From Oscillospiraceae bacterium (lineage in GTDB: Bacteria > Bacillota > Clostridia > Oscillospirales > Ruminococcaceae), in the NCBI GenBank assembly GCA_017432285.1, contig JAFRJM010000006.1:62001-126000 (forward strand): a DNA stretch of 64,000 nt, given 5' to 3'. How positions within the stretch are numbered: position 1 is the stretch's first letter; the number at the start of each line of letters is the position of its first letter. The position numbers and the translations under genes were made by a program. Shown here piece by piece: positions 44,767-53,194 of the stretch. The notes under the pieces are model-generated. The model saw only the letters and a list, made by a program, of their open reading frames with translations, did no database searches and was not told where the DNA came from.

Positions 44767-46065
44767 TCATACTTCTTTGATGTGTTTGTTTAGCAAAAGG
44801 CAAATAGCTGTGATTGCAAATCCTGCAGAACAGAAGATCAGTAATGATAAACCCCCTGATAATTGAAGAGCGGCACCAGCTATTCCCAGTGAAATAGGTG
44901 TGATTCCCATTGCTAGCAAAGTGACGAAACTGGTGATCTTGCTCAATTTGTTTTCATCTACAGTCCGCATGATAGCGGTACTTGAAGGGATATTTATAAA
45001 CGCTATCACAAAACCTATAGCGATGTGAACAAGACACATTATTATCAGCAAAAAGTTTAAAGAGATAAAAGAATATACGAATAACGAATATCCTAAAGTA
45101 AGTAGGATCATTATCACTGCCAACTGAAGCACTCGCAAAGCAGTTGTATGACCGAACTTTTCTTTTGGGGTTTGCGAGCTTAAGATAAGAGATCCGGTTA
45201 ATATACAGGCAGCATACAAGACACTGAAAATAGAAGACCACATCTCAGGACTTACAGCTTTGGAGAATAGGTAATCAGATGAACTTGATACATCTGTTTT
45301 TATAAAATAAGGAACAAAGTTGGCCTCAACAGGGTTCACAAAAAAATTCATGAAAAGACTAGCTGCCAGTAAGGCTGTGATAGCTTTTTGTGATTTAAGA
45401 TAATTCAGGCTGTCAGCCATATCGGTGATCATTAGACGAACTGTTATTTTTTCTCCTGCGCCTTTGAATTCGTAACGAATAAACATTTCTGATATGGCGG
45501 ATACGATGTAGCAGATTCCTACTATCATAAACAGAATATTAACTGGCAGGGTCGAATATAGAATGCCGGCGAGAATGATCCCGATGATGCTTTGCAAAGA
45601 GGATTTCGCTGTGAAATATGCATTTGCCTGCTGAAACTGATCTTTTTCGACGATATCTGGAAGAAGAGCACTCGCTGCTGGAGAAAAAAAGCCGTTCAAA
45701 ATATTGTTTGCGATTCCAACAATAAACAGAGTAATAAGCTGCAGTTTATGGTCGGAAATGTATGTTATTCCTATGGCAGAGATAAGAACAACAGACCCAG
45801 TAAGAAGATCGCAAATGAACATGATCTTTGCTTTGTTGCTTCTGTCACCTAGAACGCCACCGATAGGCGTGCTGATGACAAGTGCTACACCACAAAGAGC
45901 CAGATACAGTCCCTGCAGAAAAGCATTGTTGTCGCTTATGTCTAAAATGTAGTAACTGATGGCGAAGCTGTACAAAGCTGCGCCTAGATCGGAAATAAGA
46001 GCTCCTATAAAAGTAAGAAGAAAATTCTTGTTTGAGAATACATTGCTATTTGAAGAATCAGACAT
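44767..46065 (-). CDS. MFS exporter
   Basis: A 432-residue transporter with about twelve helices. The motif GGVLGDRSNKAKIMF is of the MFS type, and the whole resembles the MefA/TetA(P)-like efflux group (MFS_3). AAGGAG precedes the ATG. Overlaps the XRE regulator gene by eight bases, so the regulator very probably controls this pump. Substrate not shown; a peptide or macrolide-like compound is possible. Confidence 0.87.
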   Translation of the reverse strand: MSDSSNSNVFSNKNFLLTFIGALISDLGAALYSFAISYYILDISDNNAFLQGLYLALCGVALVISTPIGGVLGDRSNKAKIMFICDLLTGSVVLISAIGITYISDHKLQLITLFIVGIANNILNGFFSPAASALLPDIVEKDQFQQANAYFTAKSSLQSIIGIILAGILYSTLPVNILFMIVGICYIVSAISEMFIRYEFKGAGEKITVRLMITDMADSLNYLKSQKAITALLAASLFMNFFVNPVEANFVPYFIKTDVSSSSDYLFSKAVSPEMWSSIFSVLYAACILTGSLILSSQTPKEKFGHTTALRVLQLAVIMILLTLGYSLFVYSFISLNFLLIIMCLVHIAIGFVIAFINIPSSTAIMRTVDENKLSKITSFVTLLAMGITPISLGIAGAALQLSGGLSLLIFCSAGFAITAICLLLNKHIKEV

Positions 46066-47131
46066 CTTGATTTATCTCCTTCCACATGATGTCTAAATTA
46101 GGATCTTTCAGCAGTTTGATAAGTTGACTTAAACTCTCTTCTGCTGTCCGGCCCAGTGAGTCTGTGATAAGCAAATCATCTGTTTTTATGATGAACCGAA
46201 GAGGGAAGGTGCTGTAATTCAGAGCGGAATCCAAACTGTGACTGAGTTCAGCCGCTTTCTGCAAGAATAATCGTGCATCTTTTTCGTTTCCTAAATTGAA
46301 CTGTGTATGTGCAAGCAATATATATAAATAAGCCTGAGCTTTAAAAGAATAATTCGGTTCGTCTGTAGCTTTTAACCCGTTGATGAAATCCAATGCCCAG
46401 GACACTATATCTCTCTCTTGCAGATAATCACCTCGTGAACGATAAACGAGGGCATATCCCATTACGATACTGATCAAAGAAGAAACACTTTGGAGCAAGC
46501 CTTCTGAAAGATAGGTTTCTGCCTGTTCGGACTCATTAATATCAAGAGCTAGACTGGTACCAATAACAGTATTAAATAATCCATCAGTGTTATGGCTTTT
46601 CAGTATCTCCAGGCCTTTTTCACGCTGGTCCATCGCAATATATGCTCGGCCCATCATTCCGTAAATGGTATATTCACTGATGGAAGGTTCGGTGTTCTGG
46701 GAGATCAGTATCAGCGATTGATCCATAAGCTCCAGAGAGCGATCCAGTAGTTTGCGGTCGTGGTTTTCAATGCCGAGAACAAGAAATATCTCTGCACATG
46801 ACAGGACTATGTCAAAAGAATTCGGGTATTTCTTTAAGGCTTTTTCTGCTTCCGCTATTGTGTCTGGATTTCTTTCCGAAAGAAAGGAAGACAATCTCTT
46901 CGATACAGAGACAAGGCTGTTGTCCTTCATTCTGTAACCAAGGAGCGCATCGACAGAAATATCAAAAAAATCTGCCATACTTACGATTATCTCAAGTTCA
47001 GGAATGGATAAACCGGATTCCCATTTATAGACAGCGCCTGTTGTAACTCCAAGTACTTCTGCGAGCTGCTCCTGTGTCATTTTCCGTTGTTTTCTCAGCG
47101 AACGGATATTATCTGATAGTGTCAAATCCAT
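46058..47131 (-). CDS. XRE-family regulator with TPR-like C-terminal domain
   Basis: A 357-residue regulator. The N-terminal helix-turn-helix (NIRSLRKQRKMTQEQLAEVLGVTTGAVYKWESGLSIPELEIIVSMADFFDISVDALLGY) is a canonical Cro/C1 type. The remaining 280 residues are helical repeats of TPR type (EAEKALKKYPNSFDIVLSCAEIFL and following). This layout recalls the RRNPP regulators that bind imported signal peptides, but the ligand pocket cannot be confirmed here. ATG 47131 is chosen from the protein pattern. Upstream region 47132-47346 is shared with a divergent gene. Confidence 0.85.
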   Translation of the reverse strand: MDLTLSDNIRSLRKQRKMTQEQLAEVLGVTTGAVYKWESGLSIPELEIIVSMADFFDISVDALLGYRMKDNSLVSVSKRLSSFLSERNPDTIAEAEKALKKYPNSFDIVLSCAEIFLVLGIENHDRKLLDRSLELMDQSLILISQNTEPSISEYTIYGMMGRAYIAMDQREKGLEILKSHNTDGLFNTVIGTSLALDINESEQAETYLSEGLLQSVSSLISIVMGYALVYRSRGDYLQERDIVSWALDFINGLKATDEPNYSFKAQAYLYILLAHTQFNLGNEKDARLFLQKAAELSHSLDSALNYSTFPLRFIIKTDDLLITDSLGRTAEESLSQLIKLLKDPNLDIMWKEINQDV

Positions 47132-47346
47132 AATAAACACCTTCCCTGTAGGATATCTGTATTTGATTATAATCATGGCAATGTGAATGTGAAGACACTA
47201 TCAATACTAATAAGATAAAAAAATTTCTACTAACAGTATGAATATTATGTGTTTAAGACAAAATATATTGGGAAATAAAGGTAAAGAGATCCTCGTAGAA
47301 GATACTGGTAAAGAATGATAGAATATGTCTGTAAGGAGATATTCCT

Positions 47347-48360
47347 ATGCTATTATTATTCAATGCGATCGCTCATTTTTGTGTAGATGGATTGTGCGCG
47401 TCAGTACTGTTCGGCCGGCTTCCTGAATCGGCTATGGCGCTCGTGACAGTTTATAATGCGCTTGCGTTTGCTACACAGTGCCTGATAGGCATCATTGCTG
47501 ACAGATGGAAAGAACAGAGATGGGCTGAAGGTCTTTCAATTATCGCCATCGTGCTTGGCTGGTATCTTCCTGTATCTCCGTTGGCCAGAGTCCTGCTCAT
47601 TGGCTTGGGCAACAGCGTGTTCCATGTCACTGGAGGGATCATGACCCTGAAGCGCAGTTCAGGCAGAGCTCTGGAGCTTGGCATTTTCGTTGCTCCTGGT
47701 GCCTTGGGTCTTTCTATAGGTGTTCTTTGGCCATCATACGGAGATGTATTTGCTGTACTGCTGCTGTTGTGCGGCATTTTTGCATTCATTTTGGAACAAA
47801 AGACGCCGGAAGATCAGTTTTATCTTAAGAATGAAGACCCGGACTGGACCGTTCTCATACTTCTTACAGTTGCAGTTGCAGTCAGGGCGATAGGCGGTAC
47901 GGCTGTTCACTTCTCATGGAAGACCGGAGCAGCTTTATCACTTTGTATGACATTGTTTGTTGTGGCAGGTAAGATGCTGGGAGGCCTGTTCTGTGACACG
48001 CTAGGACCCCTTAAAACAGCCGTTATCTCCATTATTCCTGCATCGATACTGATTGCTTTTTTCTCGGATCTTGCTATTCCGTCGATGGTAGGACAATTGG
48101 CTGTTAATCTCACGATGCCGGTTACGCTGTGGCTTATGTATCGGTGCATACCGGATTCGCCGGGGCTGGCATTCGGTCTCGCTGCATCTGCGCTTCTTCC
48201 TGGCACTCTGGCAGGACGCCTTATGACTCTTACAGGACCTGCGCTATGGATATGTGTTTTAATCAGTTTCCTTTTCGGACTGGTTGCTATAATATTTTCT
48301 TATAAACGTATGGGATCCTTACAGGACCCAAATCAGCATAATATGGAGGGAAGAATATGA
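47347..48360 (+). CDS. MFS-like membrane protein, unknown function
   Basis: A 337-residue protein with about ten to eleven hydrophobic segments and only a weak MFS-like loop (GIIADRWKEQRWAEG). Shorter than a normal twelve-helix MFS protein. Contains a GNSVFHVTGGIMTL block. AAGGAG precedes the ATG. It overlaps the next small gene by four bases and opens a five-gene run of membrane proteins. Similar three-gene groups (this type, a small ADVAP-start protein and a TNxxxN membrane protein) occur in other Clostridia by my recollection. Confidence 0.75.
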   Translation: MLLLFNAIAHFCVDGLCASVLFGRLPESAMALVTVYNALAFATQCLIGIIADRWKEQRWAEGLSIIAIVLGWYLPVSPLARVLLIGLGNSVFHVTGGIMTLKRSSGRALELGIFVAPGALGLSIGVLWPSYGDVFAVLLLLCGIFAFILEQKTPEDQFYLKNEDPDWTVLILLTVAVAVRAIGGTAVHFSWKTGAALSLCMTLFVVAGKMLGGLFCDTLGPLKTAVISIIPASILIAFFSDLAIPSMVGQLAVNLTMPVTLWLMYRCIPDSPGLAFGLAASALLPGTLAGRLMTLTGPALWICVLISFLFGLVAIIFSYKRMGSLQDPNQHNMEGRI

Positions 48361-48545
48361 AACGTTTAGCACAGTTAGTATTAGTAATGCTGTTTGCAGT
48401 CTTAGCAGCTGTTCCGGTCATGGCTGACGTAGCACCGGAGCCGATTCCTGTGTCTTCAGACAGCGGGCTTTTCTACATTCTGATTGCAGTAGTGGTTATT
48501 GCTGCAGCTGTATTGTTTTATGTACTGAAAAAACGTAAAAAATAA
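48357..48545 (+). CDS. Small exported/membrane protein with mature ADVAPEPIP start
   Basis: A 62-residue protein: signal peptide (1-23, ending VPVMA), a short Pro-rich stretch (DVAPEPIPVSSDSG), a single membrane helix (about 37-56) and a KKRKK end. After cleavage the Pro-rich stretch would be exposed outside, anchored by the helix. Overlaps the MFS-like gene by ATGA. Function unknown, but its tight coupling argues it works with the flanking proteins. Confidence 0.75.
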   Translation: MKRLAQLVLVMLFAVLAAVPVMADVAPEPIPVSSDSGLFYILIAVVVIAAAVLFYVLKKRKK

Positions 48546-48547
48546 AA

Positions 48548-48856
48548 ATGCGGATCGTTTTGGCATGTCTTCTGACAGTAGCAATTGAAGGCGCATTCTT
48601 TTGTGTTCTCGGTCTTCGCTCATGGTATGCGGGGACAGTTATAGTGTGTGCAAATATAATTACAAATATAGTTCTGAATCTTTTTCTCAGTTTGACAGGA
48701 TGGTATAGTGCTATACCTCTGATAATACTTGAGGCGCTTGTTGTGTTAGCGGAATACTGGATCTATTCAAAAGCATTCGGCGGATCAAACAAACTTCTGA
48801 TTCAAACTGTAATTGCGAACATTTTAAGTTTTACGATTGGCCTGTTAGTGTTTTGA
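48548..48856 (+). CDS. Small four-helix membrane protein
   Basis: A 102-residue protein, almost wholly hydrophobic, with about four helices and a conserved-looking CANIITNIVLNLFLS stretch (Asn residues inside a helix) plus the Glu in VAIEGAFF. It starts two bases after the previous gene with no clear ribosome site, so it depends on coupling. Function unknown. Confidence 0.7.
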   Translation: MRIVLACLLTVAIEGAFFCVLGLRSWYAGTVIVCANIITNIVLNLFLSLTGWYSAIPLIILEALVVLAEYWIYSKAFGGSNKLLIQTVIANILSFTIGLLVF

Positions 48857-48902
48857 AGGCTGATTTCGGACTCAGCATCGGCATTTTCTTAGGAGAGAAA
48901 AA

Positions 48903-49541
48903 ATGTTTTTTAAGTTTTGGGGAGACGGCTCTGAGCTGTCAAAAGAATTAGTGAGACAGATCCAGGTTAGAAGTACAGAGAATTTCAACTGGACTTTTAT
49001 CTTTATTCTTTCTGTGGTCTTTTATGTTTATTGGACTGAAGTGAAGAATAAGAACAGGGAAGTAATAGTGGCCGGTTTCTCGTTATATGGTGTGCATTGG
49101 CTGTATGAGATCTGCAATGCTATCATTGGACATGTTTTTGGTTATCCGCTCTGGTCTGTTTCAAACGCATCTACAACTTTTATCCTTCTTATCGGAGTAT
49201 GCTGGGAATTGTCGATGATGTTTTCTCTGGCTGGGATAATCTCATATAAGATGCTTCCTGACAATCCAACAAAGAAAGACAGATTTATCGGTGCATTAAG
49301 TATGGCGATTCTTTTTGCACTGTTTGAATCGTTCCTTGCAGGCACAAGTAACAACTCATTCATCTGGGTCTATAAATGGTGGGGAGTACTGCCGGTATTC
49401 GTGACCACATATATTCCTTTCTTTCTGGCCAGTAATTTTGTTCCTGCAATGAGCAAGAAGAATCAGATGAGATTTCTTGCAGGCATTTGGGGTCTGGTTG
49501 CTCTTTTGCTGATCATCCTTATTCCTGCAGGTGTAATATAA
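48903..49541 (+). CDS. Polytopic membrane protein, unknown function
   Basis: A 212-residue protein with about six helices. Polar residues inside helices (HWLYEICNAIIGHVFGYPLW; FALFESFLAGTSNN) suggest a substrate path or cofactor site. AGGAG precedes the ATG. Same direction as the three genes upstream and the YczE-like gene downstream; no family recognised. Confidence 0.7.
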   Translation: MFFKFWGDGSELSKELVRQIQVRSTENFNWTFIFILSVVFYVYWTEVKNKNREVIVAGFSLYGVHWLYEICNAIIGHVFGYPLWSVSNASTTFILLIGVCWELSMMFSLAGIISYKMLPDNPTKKDRFIGALSMAILFALFESFLAGTSNNSFIWVYKWWGVLPVFVTTYIPFFLASNFVPAMSKKNQMRFLAGIWGLVALLLIILIPAGVI

Positions 49542-49583
49542 GAAATCCTGTGTCATATTGGTAAATCATTGGGAGAATTAATA

Positions 49584-50198
49584 ATGGATTGGAAAGCATG
49601 GGTCAAGAAAATGTGGAAACCCATCATTGGGGTTATCGTATCGACCGCGATCCTAGGATTGGGAGTGGTGTGTTTCATTTATGCTAAGTTGGGAGGAGAC
49701 AGCCTCACTGCATTTGAGGAAGGATTGACGCATGTATTCGGTATAAGAATGGGAGTGGCTTCATTTGCGTGCGGGGTCATAATCATCATTATTGATCTCT
49801 TAATTGCAAGAGATAAGATAGGCTGGACTTCCATAGTGAATAATTTTGCTACAGGATATTTCATCAATCTTTTCGAGAATATGTTTGGATCTTTTCTGAC
49901 GGGCAGATCATTGATTTTCCGTATCATTATATTTGCCTGTGGTATGGTCCTCATTGCTCTTAGTCTCGTCATCCTAATCCGTTACCAGCAGGGGATGAAT
50001 CCAATGGATGCGATAGCGTGGAAGATATCAGAGACAAAAAAGGTGCAATACAAATATGTGCGTATCGTTATGGATGCTACATTACTGCTTTTAGGTTTTG
50101 TTATGGGAGCCACTATAGGTGTTGGATCAGTCGTAGCTGCATTTGGGTTGGGACCGCTTGTATCATTTATGAACAACCTGATAAATAAGCCAGAGTAG
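49584..50198 (+). CDS. YczE/YitT-like membrane protein
   Basis: A 205-residue protein with about five helices. The C-terminal GVGSVVAAFGLGPLVSFMNNL and the central QQGMNPMDAIAWKISE match the YczE/YyaS/YitT (DUF161) group, whose activity is unknown. ATG 49584 follows GGGAG. Last gene of the membrane cluster. Confidence 0.75.
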   Translation: MDWKAWVKKMWKPIIGVIVSTAILGLGVVCFIYAKLGGDSLTAFEEGLTHVFGIRMGVASFACGVIIIIIDLLIARDKIGWTSIVNNFATGYFINLFENMFGSFLTGRSLIFRIIIFACGMVLIALSLVILIRYQQGMNPMDAIAWKISETKKVQYKYVRIVMDATLLLLGFVMGATIGVGSVVAAFGLGPLVSFMNNLINKPE

Positions 50199-50216
50199 TG
50201 ATGCAAAAGAGTTATT

Positions 50217-50257
50217 AACTTCCTGTTTTCTGAAATGCAGAAACAGGAAGTTTTTTT
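50217..50257 (+). terminator. Intrinsic terminator
   Basis: AACTTCCTGTTT/AAACAGGAAGTT stem then TTTTTTT. Confidence 0.92.
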
Positions 50258-50283
50258 AGAAAATGGTGTATCAAATTGCTTCG

Positions 50284-50311
50284 TTGCTTTAAATCGGGAC
50301 AAAGATAATAT
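50284..50311 (+). promoter_or_regulatory. Promoter of zincin/hydrolase fusion
   Basis: TTGCTT, 16 bases, TAATAT in an AT-rich stretch, 33 bases before the GTG start. Confidence 0.5.
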
Positions 50312-50344
50312 AAAATAAATAAAATATTCTTTTGGAGGACGACG

Positions 50345-51757
50345 GTGGCAGTACTGTATGTGTTTTTGCAATTGACATGGGGAATAATCCAGTCTCTTTT
50401 GGGCCTGTATATTCTGCTCAAAGAAGGGATAGGAAGAGAACATTTCTGGTTCCATGGCGCCTATGTCACAAGATGGGACCATTCCGGCGGGTTAAGTGTG
50501 GGCATGTTTATCTTTGTTGGCAATCCTTTGATGGAAAACGGAGAAGAATATGCATATCTCACACATGAATACGGACATTCTATTCAGTCTTTGATATACG
50601 GACCGCTTTATCTGCTTATTGTCGGTATTCCGTCTTCAAGATGGGGCAGCAGTTATACACTGGAAAAACTGAATCAGGGAATCTCTTATTTTTCTGTTTT
50701 CCCGGAGAACCAGGCAAATGTGCTTGGAGAGAAGGTGACGGGGATCAAAGTACCGGAACATGTTCCTGAAGAACTTTTTACATTGTACAAGTCATACTCG
50801 GTTAATTTGGGAGGAGTAGACCAATGGATCAGTGTTAAGGGAACGAAGAAAGAAAACCCGATTTTGCTTGTCCTGCACGGCGGACCCGGTTCTACGCTCA
50901 TGGCTTTGAGCTACATGTACCAGCGTCCATGGGAGAAATACTATACCGTTGTTAACTGGGATCAGAGATGCAGCGGAAAAACTGCCAGCATATCAGGGGT
51001 TGAGAGTCCTGTTGAACTTACATCGGAGATCATCATTAATGATGCGCTGGAGCTTACAGATTATCTCAGAGAAACGTTTCATAAGGACAAAATAATAATT
51101 CTTGGGCATTCCTGGGGAACGTTCCTTGGCGTCAATCTCGCAAAACGCTATCCTGACAGATATATTGCATATATTTCTACTGGTACGATGGTTGATTCTG
51201 AGAAGGAATACAAATACCAGTATGAGTATTACAAGAACAAGTTCACTGAGGAAGGCAATCAGAAAAAGCTGGACAATCTGAATTCTATAGGTGAATTCTG
51301 GGATATCTCGAACAGAGACGAAAAGAAGATGCTGGCTGTCAATAAGATCCTCATTGATGAAGGAAATTCCAGCGCGAAGATCAAGGGTGTCTGGGCTGCT
51401 CTCAAATATGAGATATTCCCGATGCTACGTTCAACAGAGTATAAGTTTAAAGATCACCTGAATTATTTAGGATACAAAGCATATCCGCATGTCATAAATG
51501 AAGAGATGCCTCGGTTTAAGGCAGAAAATGTCGGATGTGAATATGATATTCCGGTCTATTACATAGAAGGCGATGAAGATATTCAGACACCTTATGTCTT
51601 GGCACAGGAACTGTATGAGAAGACAGTTGCACCGGATAAGGCATTCTATACTTTGAAAAACTGCGCACACTGCTGGGACCTCGATGCTCCTGAGCAGATG
51701 GCGGAGATAATGTGCGGTCAGTTATATGACCGTGTGAAACAATATTTTGAGGGGTAA
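50345..51757 (+). CDS. Zincin-like membrane domain fused to proline iminopeptidase-like hydrolase
   Basis: A 470-residue fusion. Residues 1-135: hydrophobic N-terminus, then H74-E-Y-G-H78 (an HExxH zinc site) in THEYGHSIQSLIYGPLYL, and FPENQANVLGE, matching a stand-alone Firmicute family of about 130-170 residues. Residues 140-470: S33-type alpha/beta hydrolase with HGGPG, WDQRCSGK, GHS256WGT and a late NCAHCWD His region. GTG start with GGAGG six bases upstream. Both halves look intact. The hydrolase half resembles the one at 11668. May pair with the symporter gene starting four bases after its stop. Confidence 0.85.
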   Translation: MAVLYVFLQLTWGIIQSLLGLYILLKEGIGREHFWFHGAYVTRWDHSGGLSVGMFIFVGNPLMENGEEYAYLTHEYGHSIQSLIYGPLYLLIVGIPSSRWGSSYTLEKLNQGISYFSVFPENQANVLGEKVTGIKVPEHVPEELFTLYKSYSVNLGGVDQWISVKGTKKENPILLVLHGGPGSTLMALSYMYQRPWEKYYTVVNWDQRCSGKTASISGVESPVELTSEIIINDALELTDYLRETFHKDKIIILGHSWGTFLGVNLAKRYPDRYIAYISTGTMVDSEKEYKYQYEYYKNKFTEEGNQKKLDNLNSIGEFWDISNRDEKKMLAVNKILIDEGNSSAKIKGVWAALKYEIFPMLRSTEYKFKDHLNYLGYKAYPHVINEEMPRFKAENVGCEYDIPVYYIEGDEDIQTPYVLAQELYEKTVAPDKAFYTLKNCAHCWDLDAPEQMAEIMCGQLYDRVKQYFEG

Positions 51758-51761
51758 AAAC

Positions 51762-53135
51762 ATGGAAACAAAAAAGAAGATGGGGCTATGGGAGAAGCTT
51801 GGCTTCGGTGTATTTGCCGGAGGCTATAACCTCCTTTATCAGTTCAAGGGAGCTTATTATCTATTCTTCCTTACAAACGTGCTGGGAATAAGCGTTGCGG
51901 CAGCAGGAACTCTTGTTGCTGTAGGCGGAATATGGGATGCAGTCAATGATCCCCTTATAGCTTATTACACAGTTAACCATACAAGTAAAAAAGGAGAGCA
52001 TATCCGTTACAGCCTTCTGTACTTTGCAGTGCCTGTAGCTATATGTTTAGTTCTTTTGTTCACGAACTTCCATTTGTCAGATACTGCGACCATCATTATC
52101 GCAGGACTTGCATTCTTTGTGTATGACAGTATGCTTACCTTCTTTGGCATCGGGTATTCAACAATGAGTACAGTTGCGACGGATGACCAGGGCGAGCGTA
52201 CGTCACTGAACATTTTCCGCAGTGTTGGTTCTAACGTCGGTGTTGTAATCGGTACATTGGGATGCTTCCCAATCCTTAACGCATTAGGCGCGTTGGATGC
52301 AGAAGGCAACCTGGTTCCTGAAACAGCAGACAAAGGATTCTTCTTTGCAGCATTGATCTTCGGACTTATCAGCACAGTGTCCGCGTTGATCCACTATTTC
52401 ACTACAAAGGAACGCGTCAGACCAGTAGATGAGGAGCAGCATGTTTCTTTCATTGATATGCTCAAAGACCTCCTTGGGTATAGAGAGTTTAACCTGACTA
52501 TGCTGCAGACGATGGCATACAATGTCACCATTCTTGTTATTCAGACAGTTCTTGTGTACTATTCAACATATATCCTGGGATCAACTGCAATGAGTACTAC
52601 TCTTCTTGCCGCATTTATACTTGGCATGACACTGTGCTCTGCATTGCTGGTTAAGCCTATTGACAATAAAATTGGCCACAAGAAGACTATGCTTTTGGGA
52701 GCTATTTTGTTCCTGGTCGGGAAGATAGTCTTCATCCTTGCACCCGAAAACATGGTAGCAAGTCTTATCAACATGTTATTAAGTGGCGCTGGAGCTGCAA
52801 TGCTGTACATAACTATCGGTGTTTATGGCAGCAACCTCGGAGACCTTGTTGAATGGAGATCCGGAAAGCGTATGGATGCGTGTCTGGGTGCTGTAATGGG
52901 CTTCATAACCGTTATTTCTTCATCTATTGCAACAGAGATCCTGTCCCTTGTACTTGATGCAAGCGGATTCGATGCATCGCTTCCTGCACAGCCGCAGGCT
53001 GCGTTAAATTCGATAAAGGGTCTGCTTGGATGGATCCCGCTCATTCTTTCTGTGCTGATGGTAGTTGTAACATATCTGGTAGATATTGATTCCGAGATGG
53101 CAAAAATGAATGCTGAAACAGAAAAGACGGAATAA
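51762..53135 (+). CDS. GPH-type sodium/proton symporter
   Basis: A 457-residue transporter of the glycoside-pentoside-hexuronide (MelB-like, MFS_2) family: LGFGVFAGGYNLLYQFKGAYYLFFLTNVLGIS, VGGIWDAVNDPLIAYY (conserved cation-site Asp residues) and the late GDLVEWRSGKRMDA block. ATG 51762 follows GAGGGG within the end of the previous gene. Imports sugars or related small molecules with a cation. Co-transcribed with the zincin/hydrolase fusion. Confidence 0.9.
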   Translation: METKKKMGLWEKLGFGVFAGGYNLLYQFKGAYYLFFLTNVLGISVAAAGTLVAVGGIWDAVNDPLIAYYTVNHTSKKGEHIRYSLLYFAVPVAICLVLLFTNFHLSDTATIIIAGLAFFVYDSMLTFFGIGYSTMSTVATDDQGERTSLNIFRSVGSNVGVVIGTLGCFPILNALGALDAEGNLVPETADKGFFFAALIFGLISTVSALIHYFTTKERVRPVDEEQHVSFIDMLKDLLGYREFNLTMLQTMAYNVTILVIQTVLVYYSTYILGSTAMSTTLLAAFILGMTLCSALLVKPIDNKIGHKKTMLLGAILFLVGKIVFILAPENMVASLINMLLSGAGAAMLYITIGVYGSNLGDLVEWRSGKRMDACLGAVMGFITVISSSIATEILSLVLDASGFDASLPAQPQAALNSIKGLLGWIPLILSVLMVVVTYLVDIDSEMAKMNAETEKTE

Positions 53136-53151
53136 CGAACTGATTGACCAA

Positions 53152-53181
53152 AAAAGCCCGAGCTGAATTGCTCGGGCTTTT
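53152..53181. terminator. Bidirectional terminator
   Basis: AAAAGCCCGAGC/GCTCGGGCTTTT between convergent genes. Confidence 0.95.
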
Positions 53182-53194
53182 AGCGTTAGGGGAA

